From positions 3,666,683-3,730,682 of the forward strand of contig NC_089325.1 of the NCBI RefSeq assembly GCF_036669915.1: DNA of 64,000 nucleotides, given 5' to 3'. Each line of letters opens with the position of its first letter. The first letter of the stretch is position 1. Origin of the DNA: Pocillopora verrucosa. Lineage: Eukaryota; Cnidaria; Anthozoa; Scleractinia; Pocilloporidae. This document shows, piece by piece, positions 24,822-37,234 of the stretch. The translations under genes and the position numbers were made by a program. The notes under the pieces were generated by a model, which was not told the DNA's origin, ran no database searches, and was given only the letters and a program-made list of their open reading frames with translations.

Positions 24822-27800
24822 TCACTTCCTGAGAGCAAAAGCTTTTTCTGAATTATTGTTCCCGTTTAGTTTCCCTAAACTTTTGCACGGCCGCGTTACT
24901 GCTCCTGTGCAAACGATAGGTTCAGCTTTGTCACCCAAAAAATTCAATATGGCGTCTCCAACACCTGCTGGAAGCCTAGAGACCCAAATCCAGAGGAGCT
25001 TAGCATCCCAGCCAACCATGTACCTGGTCTTGGGATATCTTGACGTCAGTGAGTGAACAATGGCGTCGACTACTTTGTACAGGTGGGGTGAGGCACATGT
25101 GTCTACCATTCCTGTTAGCATGTTCTTAACGCCTGGAATTAAAATAAAACAAAAACATTAGTATAATGAAATAGGCGTTAAGGTAATAAAATTACACTTC
25201 ATTTAGAACAGCAAAGTTGCACTTGTTGACAGAAAGGTGTTAGCGTAAAAAACTTGCTCGTGACACTTTTCAAAGAATATTAGCGAGAGTGTGGTTCTCA
25301 TTATAATCTTGAACAGTTTCCTGGACGAGAGAACTTGCCAAGTCATGTAATAAACAACATGGTCCAAATCTCGTTGGTCTGGGATAGGGCTTATAGCGTT
25401 AGAAGACCAAACAACAACTAGAAAGATGGTTATGGCGGATTGAACGCATTGTGTTCTGAGACCAAACAAAATAGCAGCAACGATGGAGGCGAATGTTTCT
25501 TCGAAAACTCTCCCTCCTCGAGACCTGGCACAGGGAAAGCATGGGCAGGGGATACTAGTCAAAGGAAACCTTGTCATACTTTTCTAGCTGTCAAAGGAAA
25601 CTGTAAAGCTATGGCTTTATTCTGCTAGTCAGTGAAACCATCAATTCCGATGCCAGAAAGTGGGGCGCATCACAAAACTTCTAAATTTTTGAGTTATGTC
25701 TTGCCCTCAAGGTAATTTGAATAATCAAATGCACTTTAAAGAATATATATATTAAGTTAGCGATAGCGAGTAACAACTCTTGCAGCAGAACTCCTAAATT
25801 TTCCACGTTAACGTCTTTCGGATGTTCACTAGCGTCATACTTGTTGATAGGATTAAGTAAATAAAATCTACTCACTAGTTTCGTAGAACTTCTCTCCGTA
25901 CTCCTCTTTTAAACTATGGCTCAGGTTGGTCCAGAGGTCCTGCCACTGACCCTTGAGGTTGTCGGGATTGGTGATTTTTGTCTGAAAAAAGCCTGGTTCC
26001 ACAATGCTGACCTTGACACCAGTCGGACCCAGTTCACGACGGAGAGCATCCGAAAATGCCTCTACACCAAACTTGGAAATGGAATATGCTGATGCGTGAG
26101 GTAAGCACGTTCTACCTGCAGAAAGCAGAACGAAGAGTATGTTTTTATCTTGTTCTGTGAGGTGAATATTCGACCGAGTTGCATGATACCAAAGTAGTTC
26201 CAAGTTTTAATAGCGACAAATTTGATAAGGATTTTTCAAGTTTGGAACTAGGCCGTCCCCGGTCAGTCAGTGATAAAACAGTGTGACGTTTGACCATCCT
26301 TAAGTAAGGTTACTGAGTAGCAGATTCATGCGATTTATTGCTATCATAGAGCCCTCTGCTTTTCAACATTCTTTGAAACTTGCTCGACTTTCTCACCTCC
26401 AATACTAGCGAGGTTTATGATGCGTCCTCGCTCCTTTTTGACCAGCGGTAAGAACACCTTGGTGACGTCAATCAGTCCCCAAAGGTTCACATCTGCGATT
26501 TGTTTAAACTCTTCAATAGTCTGCCACTCAATCGGTCCAACTTTAGCGATGCCAGCGTTATTTATCAGACCCCACAAACCTGCAAGATATAACACGATTA
26601 TTTCTACCCTTTACACCTTAATATAGACTACGAGCAGTCCCTCCTTTTGGTGAAGTCCGTCGGGAGAGTAAAACAAATCAGTGAAAACATTTGATACTAA
26701 CGCGCTGCAGGGAACTCTGGGAGTGAGGCGCACGAAAAGTTCCGCGTGGCGCGCTAACCTTTTTCTTTCTTTTCCCTTTTTTTCCTTTGACTCATGCGAC
26801 CAAATTCACCGAAAGGGAGGGTTTGCCCGTAGTCTAACCCTAAATTTTTATAAACTAAATGTTTGATTCAGGAAAAATAATATCATGGTCACTTTTTAGG
26901 GATTAACGGAATTTTACAAAGATCCTTTAAGAGTGGGTATAGTATTGCAGTGAGAAGAATGGGGCGTGGGGGTGATTTTTCAAACAGGAGGTCATGGTTA
27001 AAAATTTCCGCACACCTTCCGTGAAGCAGCTTAGACCACTGTTCTACCTTGCGTATCAGCGAGCTTGTACTCACGCAGCAGATGGAGCATTTACTACAAA
27101 GAAAGATTTGTCTCACACAGATTCTTCGGACTTTCGCGTTTTCAAAACCAGATTTATGAAGCTGGTGAGTTGTTGACTTTTAAAAAAAGTTGCCACATAG
27201 AGGTAAGGGGGGGGGGGGGGAAAGGTCGAGATCCCCTTCTGTACTCTCCTGGAAGACTTCTTGTCACAGGTGTGTTGAGTTCATTTTCAAGACCGTCCTT
27301 CATCAACTAAACAACACCCCCAAAACAATTTTTTTTTCGAGTCGGTCAAAACAATATTCTGTATATCATGTGAAAGTGAGGGCATCGTCGTGCAGTTATT
27401 TGAAATATACACTAATTCCCATAAACATGAGGGTGGATAAGTCGGAGGGAGCTTATTTGAAGAGCTTTCCAAATGAAATAATTACTTTACATGTACATGT
27501 GCATGACTTTATCGGTTTGACGCATGCGATGAACGAGTTTGCGGCTCGGTTTGTTTATCGAATAAGTTTATCACCCGTGCTCATCTCAGTTCGTTATAAA
27601 TTTAATATACCAAAATAATTAATCCAAACGAAAGCTGACCAACGTTCCTACCGGAAATGACAATTAAAACGAAAATGTTTAGGGGCGTGCGTCGAACAAT
27701 CGTCTGCTACCCTTCTATTTATACCTCTCGCACAACTTCAAATAGATGTATACTGTGCGGTAAAAGAGAGGATAGCATAATATTTTTTTGATCAATGGTG

Positions 27801-30800
27801 CTATTGTATTAAAGCTGGACAGAGATATTACAATACGAAGCGTCAGTTTATGAAATTAACATTCCTTTTCGTATTATTTCGCTGAAACAGGAATAGATGT
27901 TTTCCGTGAAAAATGTTTTTCTCCCTCTTAAGGCTTACCATCTCAAAGCCATTTAAGGCATTTTATGGCCGGATATGAAGTACAATAAAAAGGTAAAAGG
28001 AATTTTTTCTGCCATTCAAGGAGAAACCGACAATTGCATTCGTGCACAAGGAGGTCTAACCGAAAACTCAAAGAATGTGCCGTTAAAGCTAAAAGAAACA
28101 CGTACACTATTTTCAGTTTCCAAAGTAGAGAATAATTCAAGGAGGCACCTTTTAAAAACATTTTCAAAAAGAAAGCGGCTTTTGAATGGCTTTGATCTCA
28201 AGTTAAGTTTTTAACCAAATTTATGCGGCTATTTTGGGAAACCGTATTTAGATCTTTATTAGACCATTCTTCTTACTCATGAATGGGTTTTGAACATGCA
28301 CTTTCAGTTATAGTTGATTTGATTGTTTAAAGAGGGGCACGAGTGCTTCCATTGTTTGCTAGAATACTTTACATAGTGACATATCCTTACACGAAACATT
28401 CACGGCGCGTTTGATGTCATTACAGACACCAGGCATTTCGTGTCTAAAAGCTATTTTCGTCTTTGATTGAGTGACTCATTTTTTTACAACAATGAGCCGG
28501 GAATATGATCGTACCTCGCTTATAAGTTCAATCTCGTTAAGCGCTGAAACGATACTCTGCGATAACTTGCTCCCCCCTCGATGATAACATCCTATCTCGT
28601 GCTGGGGCAAGAGTCAAAGAGATATCTTCAATTAAATGGTTTCGGAGGACTTTACTTCAATTAGTGAGCCATTTCCGTTGTCCTCTCTTCGTTGATTTTT
28701 AAACACTTATCATGCGTTGGAGTCGCGAAGTTATGTGACAAAATCGCACTTTAATGTTTCCACGCGAAGCCAAGAGTGTAACCCATGCTTGCCTTCTGAA
28801 GGGAAGCGTGTTGCTGTGTTAGTTTAATCTCCAATTTCCTCGTTTTCAAAATTTCATTAAAAAGTTGTATTTATATTTTTATCGAGGACTTAGACTTAGG
28901 GAAAATATTATTACTCAAGCTGATCTGTTTATCTACTGGCTTATTATTAGGTGAATTGTTTATCCACGTATAGTTTATGCCATTTAAACTATTTCAACCG
29001 ACAACAGAAATCCTTTAGGACAACATCTGTGTCACGCTTGTAGTCACCTTGGAACATGGCAACACAATATGTCTGATAATTCATAAAAACTAGATCAACA
29101 ATTCAAAGTAAACATTCAGTAGGAAAAAAAATAAATATACGGTAATTTACCTCTATTTTCAGGTAAATACTGCGCCACAAACTTGTATGTCTTCTTGATT
29201 TCTTCCGAGTCTGTAACATCCAAGTGCAAAGCGGATAGCCTTTTGCTGCACGCCGCGGTTAGGTTTTCTTTCCCTTCGCTCGTTAGACACGTCGCAAATA
29301 CATTGAATCCCAGGCTGTCGAGTCGTAATGCAGTTTCCCTTCCGAATCCTGAATCGCAACCGGTGACCAAAACATACTTCTCACGAAAATCAGTCAAAAA
29401 TGTATCTTTGTAGAGCTTTTTGATGATCCACAAAGCACACATTGCCGCAACGAGCAACGCTACCGCGTAGAAGCTGTCTGCTCTCTCCATAGCACCTTGC
29501 AATTCAATCTCTTGTTCTCTGTGGAGGGATTAGACAATCACGCTCGATATGTTAAGTGTATACACGGTTCTCTGCATGGTTGCTCAAATCTATGGTATGA
29601 AATGAAAGAATCTCTACCTAATTGGCTGTGTGGGCGATGCTTAAATGCACTTCGGAAGCTGTGGGTACTTGAGAGAAAGACCCGTGATATTCTCACACGT
29701 TTTCCAAAGATCTGAGTCGGCAAGTTTATCTCAAAAAAAGGGGAATCTAACACCACCTGCTAAAAACTGGACATGTTGAATATCAGCGAATGTCACTGCT
29801 GCCACTGCTGCCAGCTACGATAGCTACAGAGGCTTATCATTAACTTCGATTGCGATATTCCGGGAAAATTCGTGTTATCCAATTATAAATTACCGCGCAA
29901 TTTGTAATCAATGTATTGAATTGTAAACTGAAAGCAAAGTAATTCCAGTTGTCTCGGGGGGTAGATAAACATCATAAACGTTGTAATAATCACAATGTCT
30001 CCAATCGATGACCTAATCGATCTGTCTGTTCTTCCAAAACGAGGTCATCTCGGTCAATGTTAATTTTTTCCCTGATTTCGACTTCAAAGTTCGTCCCCCT
30101 TACTAATACCAATTACTAAGAGGGGCATTGGGATTTACGGTTTAACGGTTTCAGCTATTTTTTTAGGTTTCTCGTGTAGTGCCAATAAACTTCGGATTTT
30201 CCGTTTTTTAGTATTTGGTTTTCGGTTTTCAGTCCGTAAAAATCACTAATGGGTCTTCGGATTTGATATCCGATGTGATTTTCGGTTTTTCCTATTTGGG
30301 TTCCAGTTTCTTCTCGATCTGAACGAAAATTATGTGCCTCCACTGATCTCGAATGGCCGCGAAACCTCTGTATGCTCCACAAGTCAGCAGTCTAACTGTA
30401 TCGGATCGATCAGGGGTTAGATAACTGTGATGCGAAAATTTATCGGTTTTGACGGTTTTACTTGCGGTTATCAGTTTTGATCGCATTTTTTTGCGGTTTT
30501 GCGGTTATGGATAATTTTTTTCTATCGTTTTTCGGTTTCTGTTAGACCCCAATGCCCCCCTCAATTACTAGCCATCACCGGACATTTTTCAAAGGGATTT
30601 GAAAAATTCCAACATTCCTTTATTTTGCGCAAGCAGCGACACAGGAAATGGCGACATTACCATAAATGAACACACCGAAAAAAAACGAGTAAGGGAATTA
30701 TTAAAAAGACTCTTGAACCTCATCAATGTCCGGCTAAATATCTTAACGCAGAATGTTATTGAGGAAGCATTATATTTATCTTCACTACAAATTCATTGGT

Positions 30801-31246
30801 ATTCATTGCCTTCGCAAGAAAATAACAATTAAGCGATCAAAACGAGCTTATAATCAACATATTACGACATAAGAGTGCTTCACTGCTGAGAGATATGTTT
30901 TCAATACCAATTTCTGAATATCAGTTATTGGTCTATGTGTTTATTTGATCGCTTTCTGCGATCATCTTATCGATTGAAGACTGCCAATCGGTGTTATTTC
31001 AACTTCGTTTGTTTCGATTCGAAGCAATGTTTCACAATTAGATGCTACAAAATTAAGGCACCGTCCCAAACTCTTGACTGCACAAATTACACAAGCAAGG
31101 ACTTCCTCAATACTAAATGATCCAAAATATGCGTGAAGAAACCCAAACCAAACGGTGGAGGAAGTTTTCCAATTTCTAAGACAAATGTGATTCTCTTACC
31201 TTTCTAAAGCCCCGAAGCATACCGATTCACCACCAGCGCTGCCCAT
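24822..31246 (-). CDS. Membrane-anchored short-chain dehydrogenase (retinol / 17-beta-hydroxysteroid dehydrogenase type, SDR9C-like)
   Basis: NAD(P)-dependent oxidoreductase, probably acting on retinoid or steroid alcohols at the ER membrane; the substrate cannot be read from sequence. Exons: 31246-31200, 29518-29151, 26579-26397, 26115-25876, 25132-24822 (382 aa). A hydrophobic anchor (about residues 31-47) precedes the Rossmann domain. The cofactor motif is TGCDSGFG (68-75), NNAG is at 145-148, and the catalytic set is Ser197, Tyr210 and Lys214 (YSISK). The downstream words VEAFSDALRRELGPTGVKV, EPGFF and RYMVGWDAKLL are typical of the RDH/HSD17B6 group. The remote exon 1 is inferred from ATG, donor AG|GTAAGA and a perfect phase match to acceptor CACAG|A at 29518. 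Translation could also start at Met26 in exon 2 (ATGGAGAGA). Convergent with SGCB. Confidence 0.88.
30119..30562. mobile_element. 444-bp non-autonomous DNA element with 8-bp target-site duplication
   Basis: Flanked on both sides by AATTACTA (30111-30118 and 30563-30570). The ends are inverted: AGAGGGGCATTGGGATTTAC on the left against GAGGGGGGCATTGGGGTCTA reading in from the right. The interior is full of CGGTTTT-like words and has no transposase. An 8-bp duplication would fit a hAT-type mover (inference). It lies in intron 1 of the dehydrogenase gene. Confidence 0.7.
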
Positions 31247-31929
31247 TTTAAGTCAATTCTGGTTTGCACAGAGCTGCTACGTGAAAGTGACCCTGACTGT
31301 AAACTATCAGGAATTCGAGCGAACGGAACACTTTTTTCCACGGTCACATGTCAATCAAAAGTGCATTCACACAACTGACACCCACGCGATTATTTGGGTG
31401 ACACCGTCGTGACTCATGATTGTATGAAGCCTTCAGGGAGGGGAGGGGAGGGGGCTGTACAGCGAATATGCTTCCGAATGATGCGCGACCCCACCCTCTG
31501 AAAGGGCTTTCCTGGGGCAAAAGAGGCGATCTCTTGATAAGTTTGTTATTATAGAATCAAGTTCATTTTAAATTTCAAAGTTATAAATTTGCACGCTGTG
31601 ATGATTTGTCACATTTCTCAAAAATTCATTTTCAGTTTTTATCTCTCTCTCGACATTGAATGAAGATTGGGGAGGGTGGGAAGTGGGAGAGTTTTTACAA
31701 GGGTTTCCTTGTTAAGAAGTTACATCTCGATATCAGGTTACGACATTTTAAAAACTTTGAGACACACGGAAGTTTCGAAATGATAAATTGCCCAGGTGAG
31801 AGAAAGGAAGAAGATTAACGAAGATTAACTCAGGTTGCAAATGACGAATACAAAAATGTCGGGAAAATTTTTTGAAAGATGCACGAACTGTGAAGTAGCT
31901 GCTTTTTAAGTGGCTGGGTAAACAGCAGC

Positions 31930-33990
31930 CCTTGGATAGTTCCCTGTTGTCGGGTGATTTTGTTGCAAATTGTTGTTGGGTCATATCACAAAAGTACTTC
32001 CTTGCATGACAGCGCAACGTGGCACCGGATGACATCTCCTTGTTCAAAACGGCCGCTAATGGAGAAAGCTACCCTCCTCCCTCCCTGCTTGACAAGCCTT
32101 TTGGGTTTCTTCAAAAGAGGATCAACGTCGCAAAAGGAAATTTTATTTCCTATTCTTTTTGTCAAACAAATGTTCGTCGATTTGCTTCTCCATTCTTACA
32201 GGAAAGACGAGTTGCAGAAAAAAACATAAACACACTGCAGTTTAACCTTCTCAGTTTTCATTTAGACCAACGTGAAACAATCAAGTTCTATGGCCTGAAT
32301 GCAATACACCGTTCTCCCAAGGTACTTCCGGGTACTTCTAAGGAGAGAAGAGAGTACCAAAATTTTCCGTTGTACGCTGGGGTCGGAAGTATTGATAAAC
32401 CTGGCTTTTGGGGTAAGAGGAGCAATTAGTTGGTTCCTCCTTCCGGTTCAACATGTTCTCTCTTTCCGAGAAATTATTACGTTAGGTCATGTGGTAAAAG
32501 GCGCTAAAAGTTACTGTGAACTCGATCTGGTACAAATTAAATGCCTTGTAAAAAATGTCGATTCATTATGTGACCTTCAATTGTTTATTAATTTATTCAA
32601 AAGATCTCTTATTATCTGTAACTGCAAATTTGTTTTTGATCTTGGTGAAACTTTTATGGACGGAGAGATAATTTTTAGCCATTAAGGGTGTTTTTTTTAC
32701 GTCGTAACACGAGCAGCTTAATAGTCCTTCTACTATTAAAAGGAGAACGCCTCAAATTGAAGAAACTTTAATTTCGCTGGTTCAACCGCAATGGTATTAC
32801 GTGAACTTGCTGGTACCTGTTTTGACGTGCAAAGCAGACAGTCACCTGGCGGAAGCAGTGTGGATTACAACAAGATTAAACAAGATTTGCTCATGTAATT
32901 ACATTTTTGAGCGCATTTGAATATTTTAATGGAATTATTACGATCTCGTTAAAGGAGAAATCGTTGCCGATCGCGGGTAAGATCACGTATGCCAGTGATT
33001 TGTCAGATAAACAGCACGTTTCTAATCTGTCATTGGGGCACGCGCGTAAATTCTCAACTGACCACAACAATTATTTGTTTCCGTCAGAACGTACGGCTCT
33101 ACTAACCGGTCTTTTCGTGGGTTTGGCGTTCCCGTTCTTGTTTGCGTTCTCATTACTTAAAGTCACTAATGGCTAAATAAAGTGCGTTGATTTGTATATC
33201 CATGGAATTCTACAAGTACATGACCCCACTCATAAATCTCAACGGAAATAATTCGCAACGAAATCTTAATTGCCCTCAGGTGATTTCCCCAGGCACAGAT
33301 ATGGGTTGATTGGACATCCATCAGCAACCGGTCCATTAAAACTAACCTTTACTAGTTTTTTTTCCTGCAAATTCGGTTGACCTTTCAATTTTTCGGCTGC
33401 TCCTGATCGCCTGAACTGGCTCTTATTTCCATATTTCACTTTTACCACCGTTTAGAAATGCTTAGAGCGGGTAGCTGAGGCATTTTGAAATCGTACGTGG
33501 GTGTAAAGTGTTAAGAAAACATACAATGTCCGCGCTATGATCACGATACCTACGCAAACGCTCTCATTGACTATATATGATAAAGGAATGACGACAAAAA
33601 ACGGTATTTATGTCTCCACTTAATTAACAGTTATCTTTTTTCTTTTTCCATGTTATGTTGGTTATATAATACGCAGAGTGACCACATGCATTTCAATAAT
33701 CTAAAACAAACATCCGCTTGAAGCCTGATCTTCGATTTCCGCACGTTCTTCAGTACTACTCTCTCTGCCTTTGCGAAACTTTGTCACCTTTGAGTGCTCC
33801 ACACTGCAGGCGCCCGATAAGCTGGCAAATTGTAAAGGCCCGCACAGAGGCGAAAACTCTCTAGAAAAAGAGTGCTGCTTTAAAACACTTACGTCCACGA
33901 GCGCGCGGTCATGCTTCGGCTGCGCAAGTCTCTCTCTTCAGTTGAGTTGCGATTATACTCACCGTCTCGACTAGATCTCACAATGCGAGA
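31930..33990. repeat. Diverged direct duplication, copy A
   Basis: Collinear similarity to copy B (34140-36360). Anchor pairs are GGATCAACGTCGCAAA at 32119 with GGATCAATGTTGCAAA at 34262; CTCAAATTGA at 32751 with 34567; TTTTAATGGAATTA at 32924 with about 34797; GTCCGCGCT at 33528 with 35895; and CATCCGCT..AAGCCTGATC at 33711 with 36060. The offset drifts from about 1.8 to 2.4 kb, so many indels separate the copies. No domain was recognised. Confidence 0.65.
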
Positions 33991-34139
33991 ACAGTAGTCC
34001 TATCTAGGACACTCTTTGCTAATCATACATAATTTTTAAGCTTTCTCCACCTTCTCCCCCCCCCCTCTCCTCCCCGACCCATTCCCAACACTATCACTAC
34101 GTGCATGGTTTCCTGATGTCTAATAATTTTTGTCTCAAA

Positions 34140-36360
34140 TTTTAGGTGAGTCGGGTGACCAGTATTTACTTACAGGATTCGACCTAACAACTTGGCAACT
34201 GGTGTTATTCGCTGAAAAGGTCTAGGCCTGCTTGAGAGGTCTCTTGAGTTCTTTGAAAACAGGATCAATGTTGCAAAAACAAGTTTCTGCTCATTTGTGA
34301 AACAATTGTTGGTCGATTTCCTTTCCTGTAATTGCGAGACGGAAGTGTTGTGGAGGAACGTAATAAAATATTGCATTCCAAAATACCTCTTCAACAAGAC
34401 CTGTACGCAACAATAAAACTTTAGGGTCTAAAATAAGACGAACCGTTTACCTAAAGTACTTTTAGGTATCTCCATACAGAAAATTAATTGTTAAATACAT
34501 CGGTGAGACGTTGGCCTTATATTCATCGCGGGATGAATATTCCTCCTATTGTTAAAAGAGGATTAACTCAAATTGAGGAACTTGTAACAATGATTTGGCA
34601 TAATTCTACGATATCATATGAAATTGCCGGTATCCTCTGTCTTTTGGCGTACTACACAGTCTCCTAACAGAGGTAGTATGGGGACTAAAAGCAGGAGCCA
34701 TTAAGTAATGGACTCCTGCTAAAAGTTAATATTTAAAGCGCTCAAACATGATCTGTGTATCTAATTAATTATTTTTTTTGGAGTGTATTTCAACATTTTA
34801 ATGGAATTAACATGATTCAAATGTTCTTAAATCGTATACGAACCGAACGCCGTCAAACAATCGGTATGGTTCATGACGTCATTTCGAGTCCGTCGTTACA
34901 GCACATGCGCATATCCACTTTAATTATGGTAACATAAGTCAACGACGACTTTGATAGGGACGAGAACAACAAGTGAAAAATAATGAATTAAATTGCAAAA
35001 AAAAAAGAAAAAAAAAGAAAAGCCCTTCACGCTCTGCGCGTGCGTTTCACATTTTGTTTCCTTTTCAGCTGTCCATGCTTAACCAGCGACTTGAAAAAAA
35101 GACAAATTCAAGGTTCTGTGGACGACGTAAGCGATAAGGGATAAGAGCAGTGACTAATTTTCAACTTTCTCGCATAAAATCTGCACCCCTCATGCCATGT
35201 TAATCGCTAAACAGTTGGTATAGGTTTTACAAGTGGAACAAAGAAATATACGTAATTGCCAGGTTATTCAGAGACATTACTTCGTCTTCCTTGCCTACGG
35301 TTTCACGCTGAATGAGGTGCCTTGACTTGTAAAACATGGAATTTTAAAGGGGGCGGCAAAGCTGTTAAATGTAACGCGTAATTAAGGCCAAAATTAAAAC
35401 ATCAAGCTTGAATTTTACAGAAAGGCGATGTAAGATAAGATTTGAAGTTTTCTCTTTTCAATTCGTAACGCGTGAAATACCGTTCAAAGTGAAACGCGAC
35501 ACGCGAATTCTTCTAAAATTTGTGTTTGAATGGGATCAGGAGTTCCGCTTTGCTACCCTCTTAAATGGTACATGACCCAAAACATTCATGCCGACGGAAA
35601 CAATTTGTCATGAAAATTGAAATTGTCACTTGGGTCAGCAAAGCTATGTTTACACTGTATATCGATCAGCAGAAGACTTGTTAAAATACATCCTCGCTTT
35701 GACTTTCAACTTTCATTTCTTCCGGCTACTCTTGGTTCCCTCTACCAACACTGTTTTAGATGTATCACACTTTCCGCCGGTTAGTTGATTAAACGCAAAG
35801 GCCTCAAGCAGGCAACTGGAGCATATTTGAAAACTGAACGTATATGAGAGAGATTTGAGATGGAAACATCATGAGCATCCTGGAAACGCACAACGTCCGC
35901 GCTGTCATCGCGATACCCACGCCAAACGCCTCCACGTAACTTAATCTGATAAAAGTTGACGACATAAAACCGTATTTATGTCAACACATTGTATTTACCA
36001 CTTATCTGTTTCCATAGTATGTTGGTTGATGAAAGACGCAGAAAGTGATCCGAAAGAAACATCCGCTCGAAGCCTGATCTAGGTTTTCTGCACGTACAAC
36101 AATACAACCTCCTCTTCTGTTAGTTAACTTCGAGTACTCGGGCGCACGGAAACCCAGTAAATAGTAAAGGCCCGCAAAGGGGCGAAATCTCTGTAGAAAA
36201 AAGTGCACTGAATGATTCCTTGCTCGTGCGCACTGTTCCCAAGCACACACGTCCACGAGCGTGGATCAAGAGCGCCTGCCAAGTGCCTATTGCGCAAGTC
36301 TCTCTCGAATTGAGTTTCTACGACAGTCACAGTCCCGATCACTTCCGACAATCTCCCCAC
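34140..36360. repeat. Diverged direct duplication, copy B
   Basis: Partner of copy A, with anchors given there. The right end (36060-36330) is the best conserved part: it shares AGGCCCGCA, ACGTCCACGAGCG and TGCGCAAGTCTCTCTC with 33835-33940 of copy A. Spans between anchors are heavily diverged. Confidence 0.65.
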
Positions 36361-37234
36361 CCACTCCACTCATCTCCAACACCAACCCTATGGGTGGGTA
36401 AGGTGCAAAACGTCAGCTTCCCTGGAGATACAAAAGTTGTCTAAACGGCTTGTAAGTCATGTTGGGAACTGTCGTGCTTTATCAAGGGCAAACCAGATTA
36501 ATCCTCACTGTAAACTCAATACATAACAGTTCACTTTACAGAAGGATTCGTATCCTGTGAGACAATTCGCTTCAATCAAAATAATGCGAGTCCTGTGCAT
36601 CCTGCTAAGTCCCTTCAGCTGTAAGGTCTTTTTTGTTCGTATTTTTTATTATTTCGAGGCTATCGCACTATTGTGGCCAAATAGAAGGTGATCTTTGAGT
36701 GCTCAGCAAATGAGATTTCCAACCCTTTCACTTTTTTAAGCACCAAGGCTTTTGGAACCGTCTTCGTGAATGCTTATAAGTTCTCTTTCAAGGTTGGTTT
36801 TAATATTGAAGCAGAGCAGCAGACCAAGTGTACATATACTACGCAAGCTCGGACAACCCTTATCTGTCAATTTTTAGCTCCCGTTTCCCTTGGTGGTTTG
36901 CATTGGAAGTTGAACATGCAGTCTACATATTTCAATTAGCCGAACCCAACACATGATTATACCAGCACCTAGCCCAGCTACTTCATGGTATGTCACAAAT
37001 ATAATCCAGTTAGACATCTTAAATTGGATATTTATACTTGTGTCGCTCAGCGATGAAGCTTTAAAAGGATAATAGTATTTTTTTTGTAAAGACATCATTA
37101 CTTTGTTCAATTTCTCTTAGTTTACATTCGTTTTAAATAGTCTTGTAAAGCGTTGAAGAGAATTGGTCTATTTCAGCGCTATGTAGTTCACAATGTCGTC
37201 CACGATCTGTTTGTTTTATCAGTGTTATCCATCA

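Larger units (their letters stand above)
31247..37234. other. Gene-poor 6-kb interval (dehydrogenase promoter side to AASDHPPT 3' end)
   Basis: No recognised protein family in any frame. The interval is dominated by an old direct duplication (31.9-34.0 and 34.1-36.4 kb, listed separately). The first few hundred bases should carry the dehydrogenase promoter, and the last few hundred the AASDHPPT 3' untranslated region. Confidence 0.55.

Noticed and set aside
27975..28214. 79-codon frame in the dehydrogenase intron
   Set aside because: Lys-rich, no domain, and overlapped by frames of similar length on the other strand.
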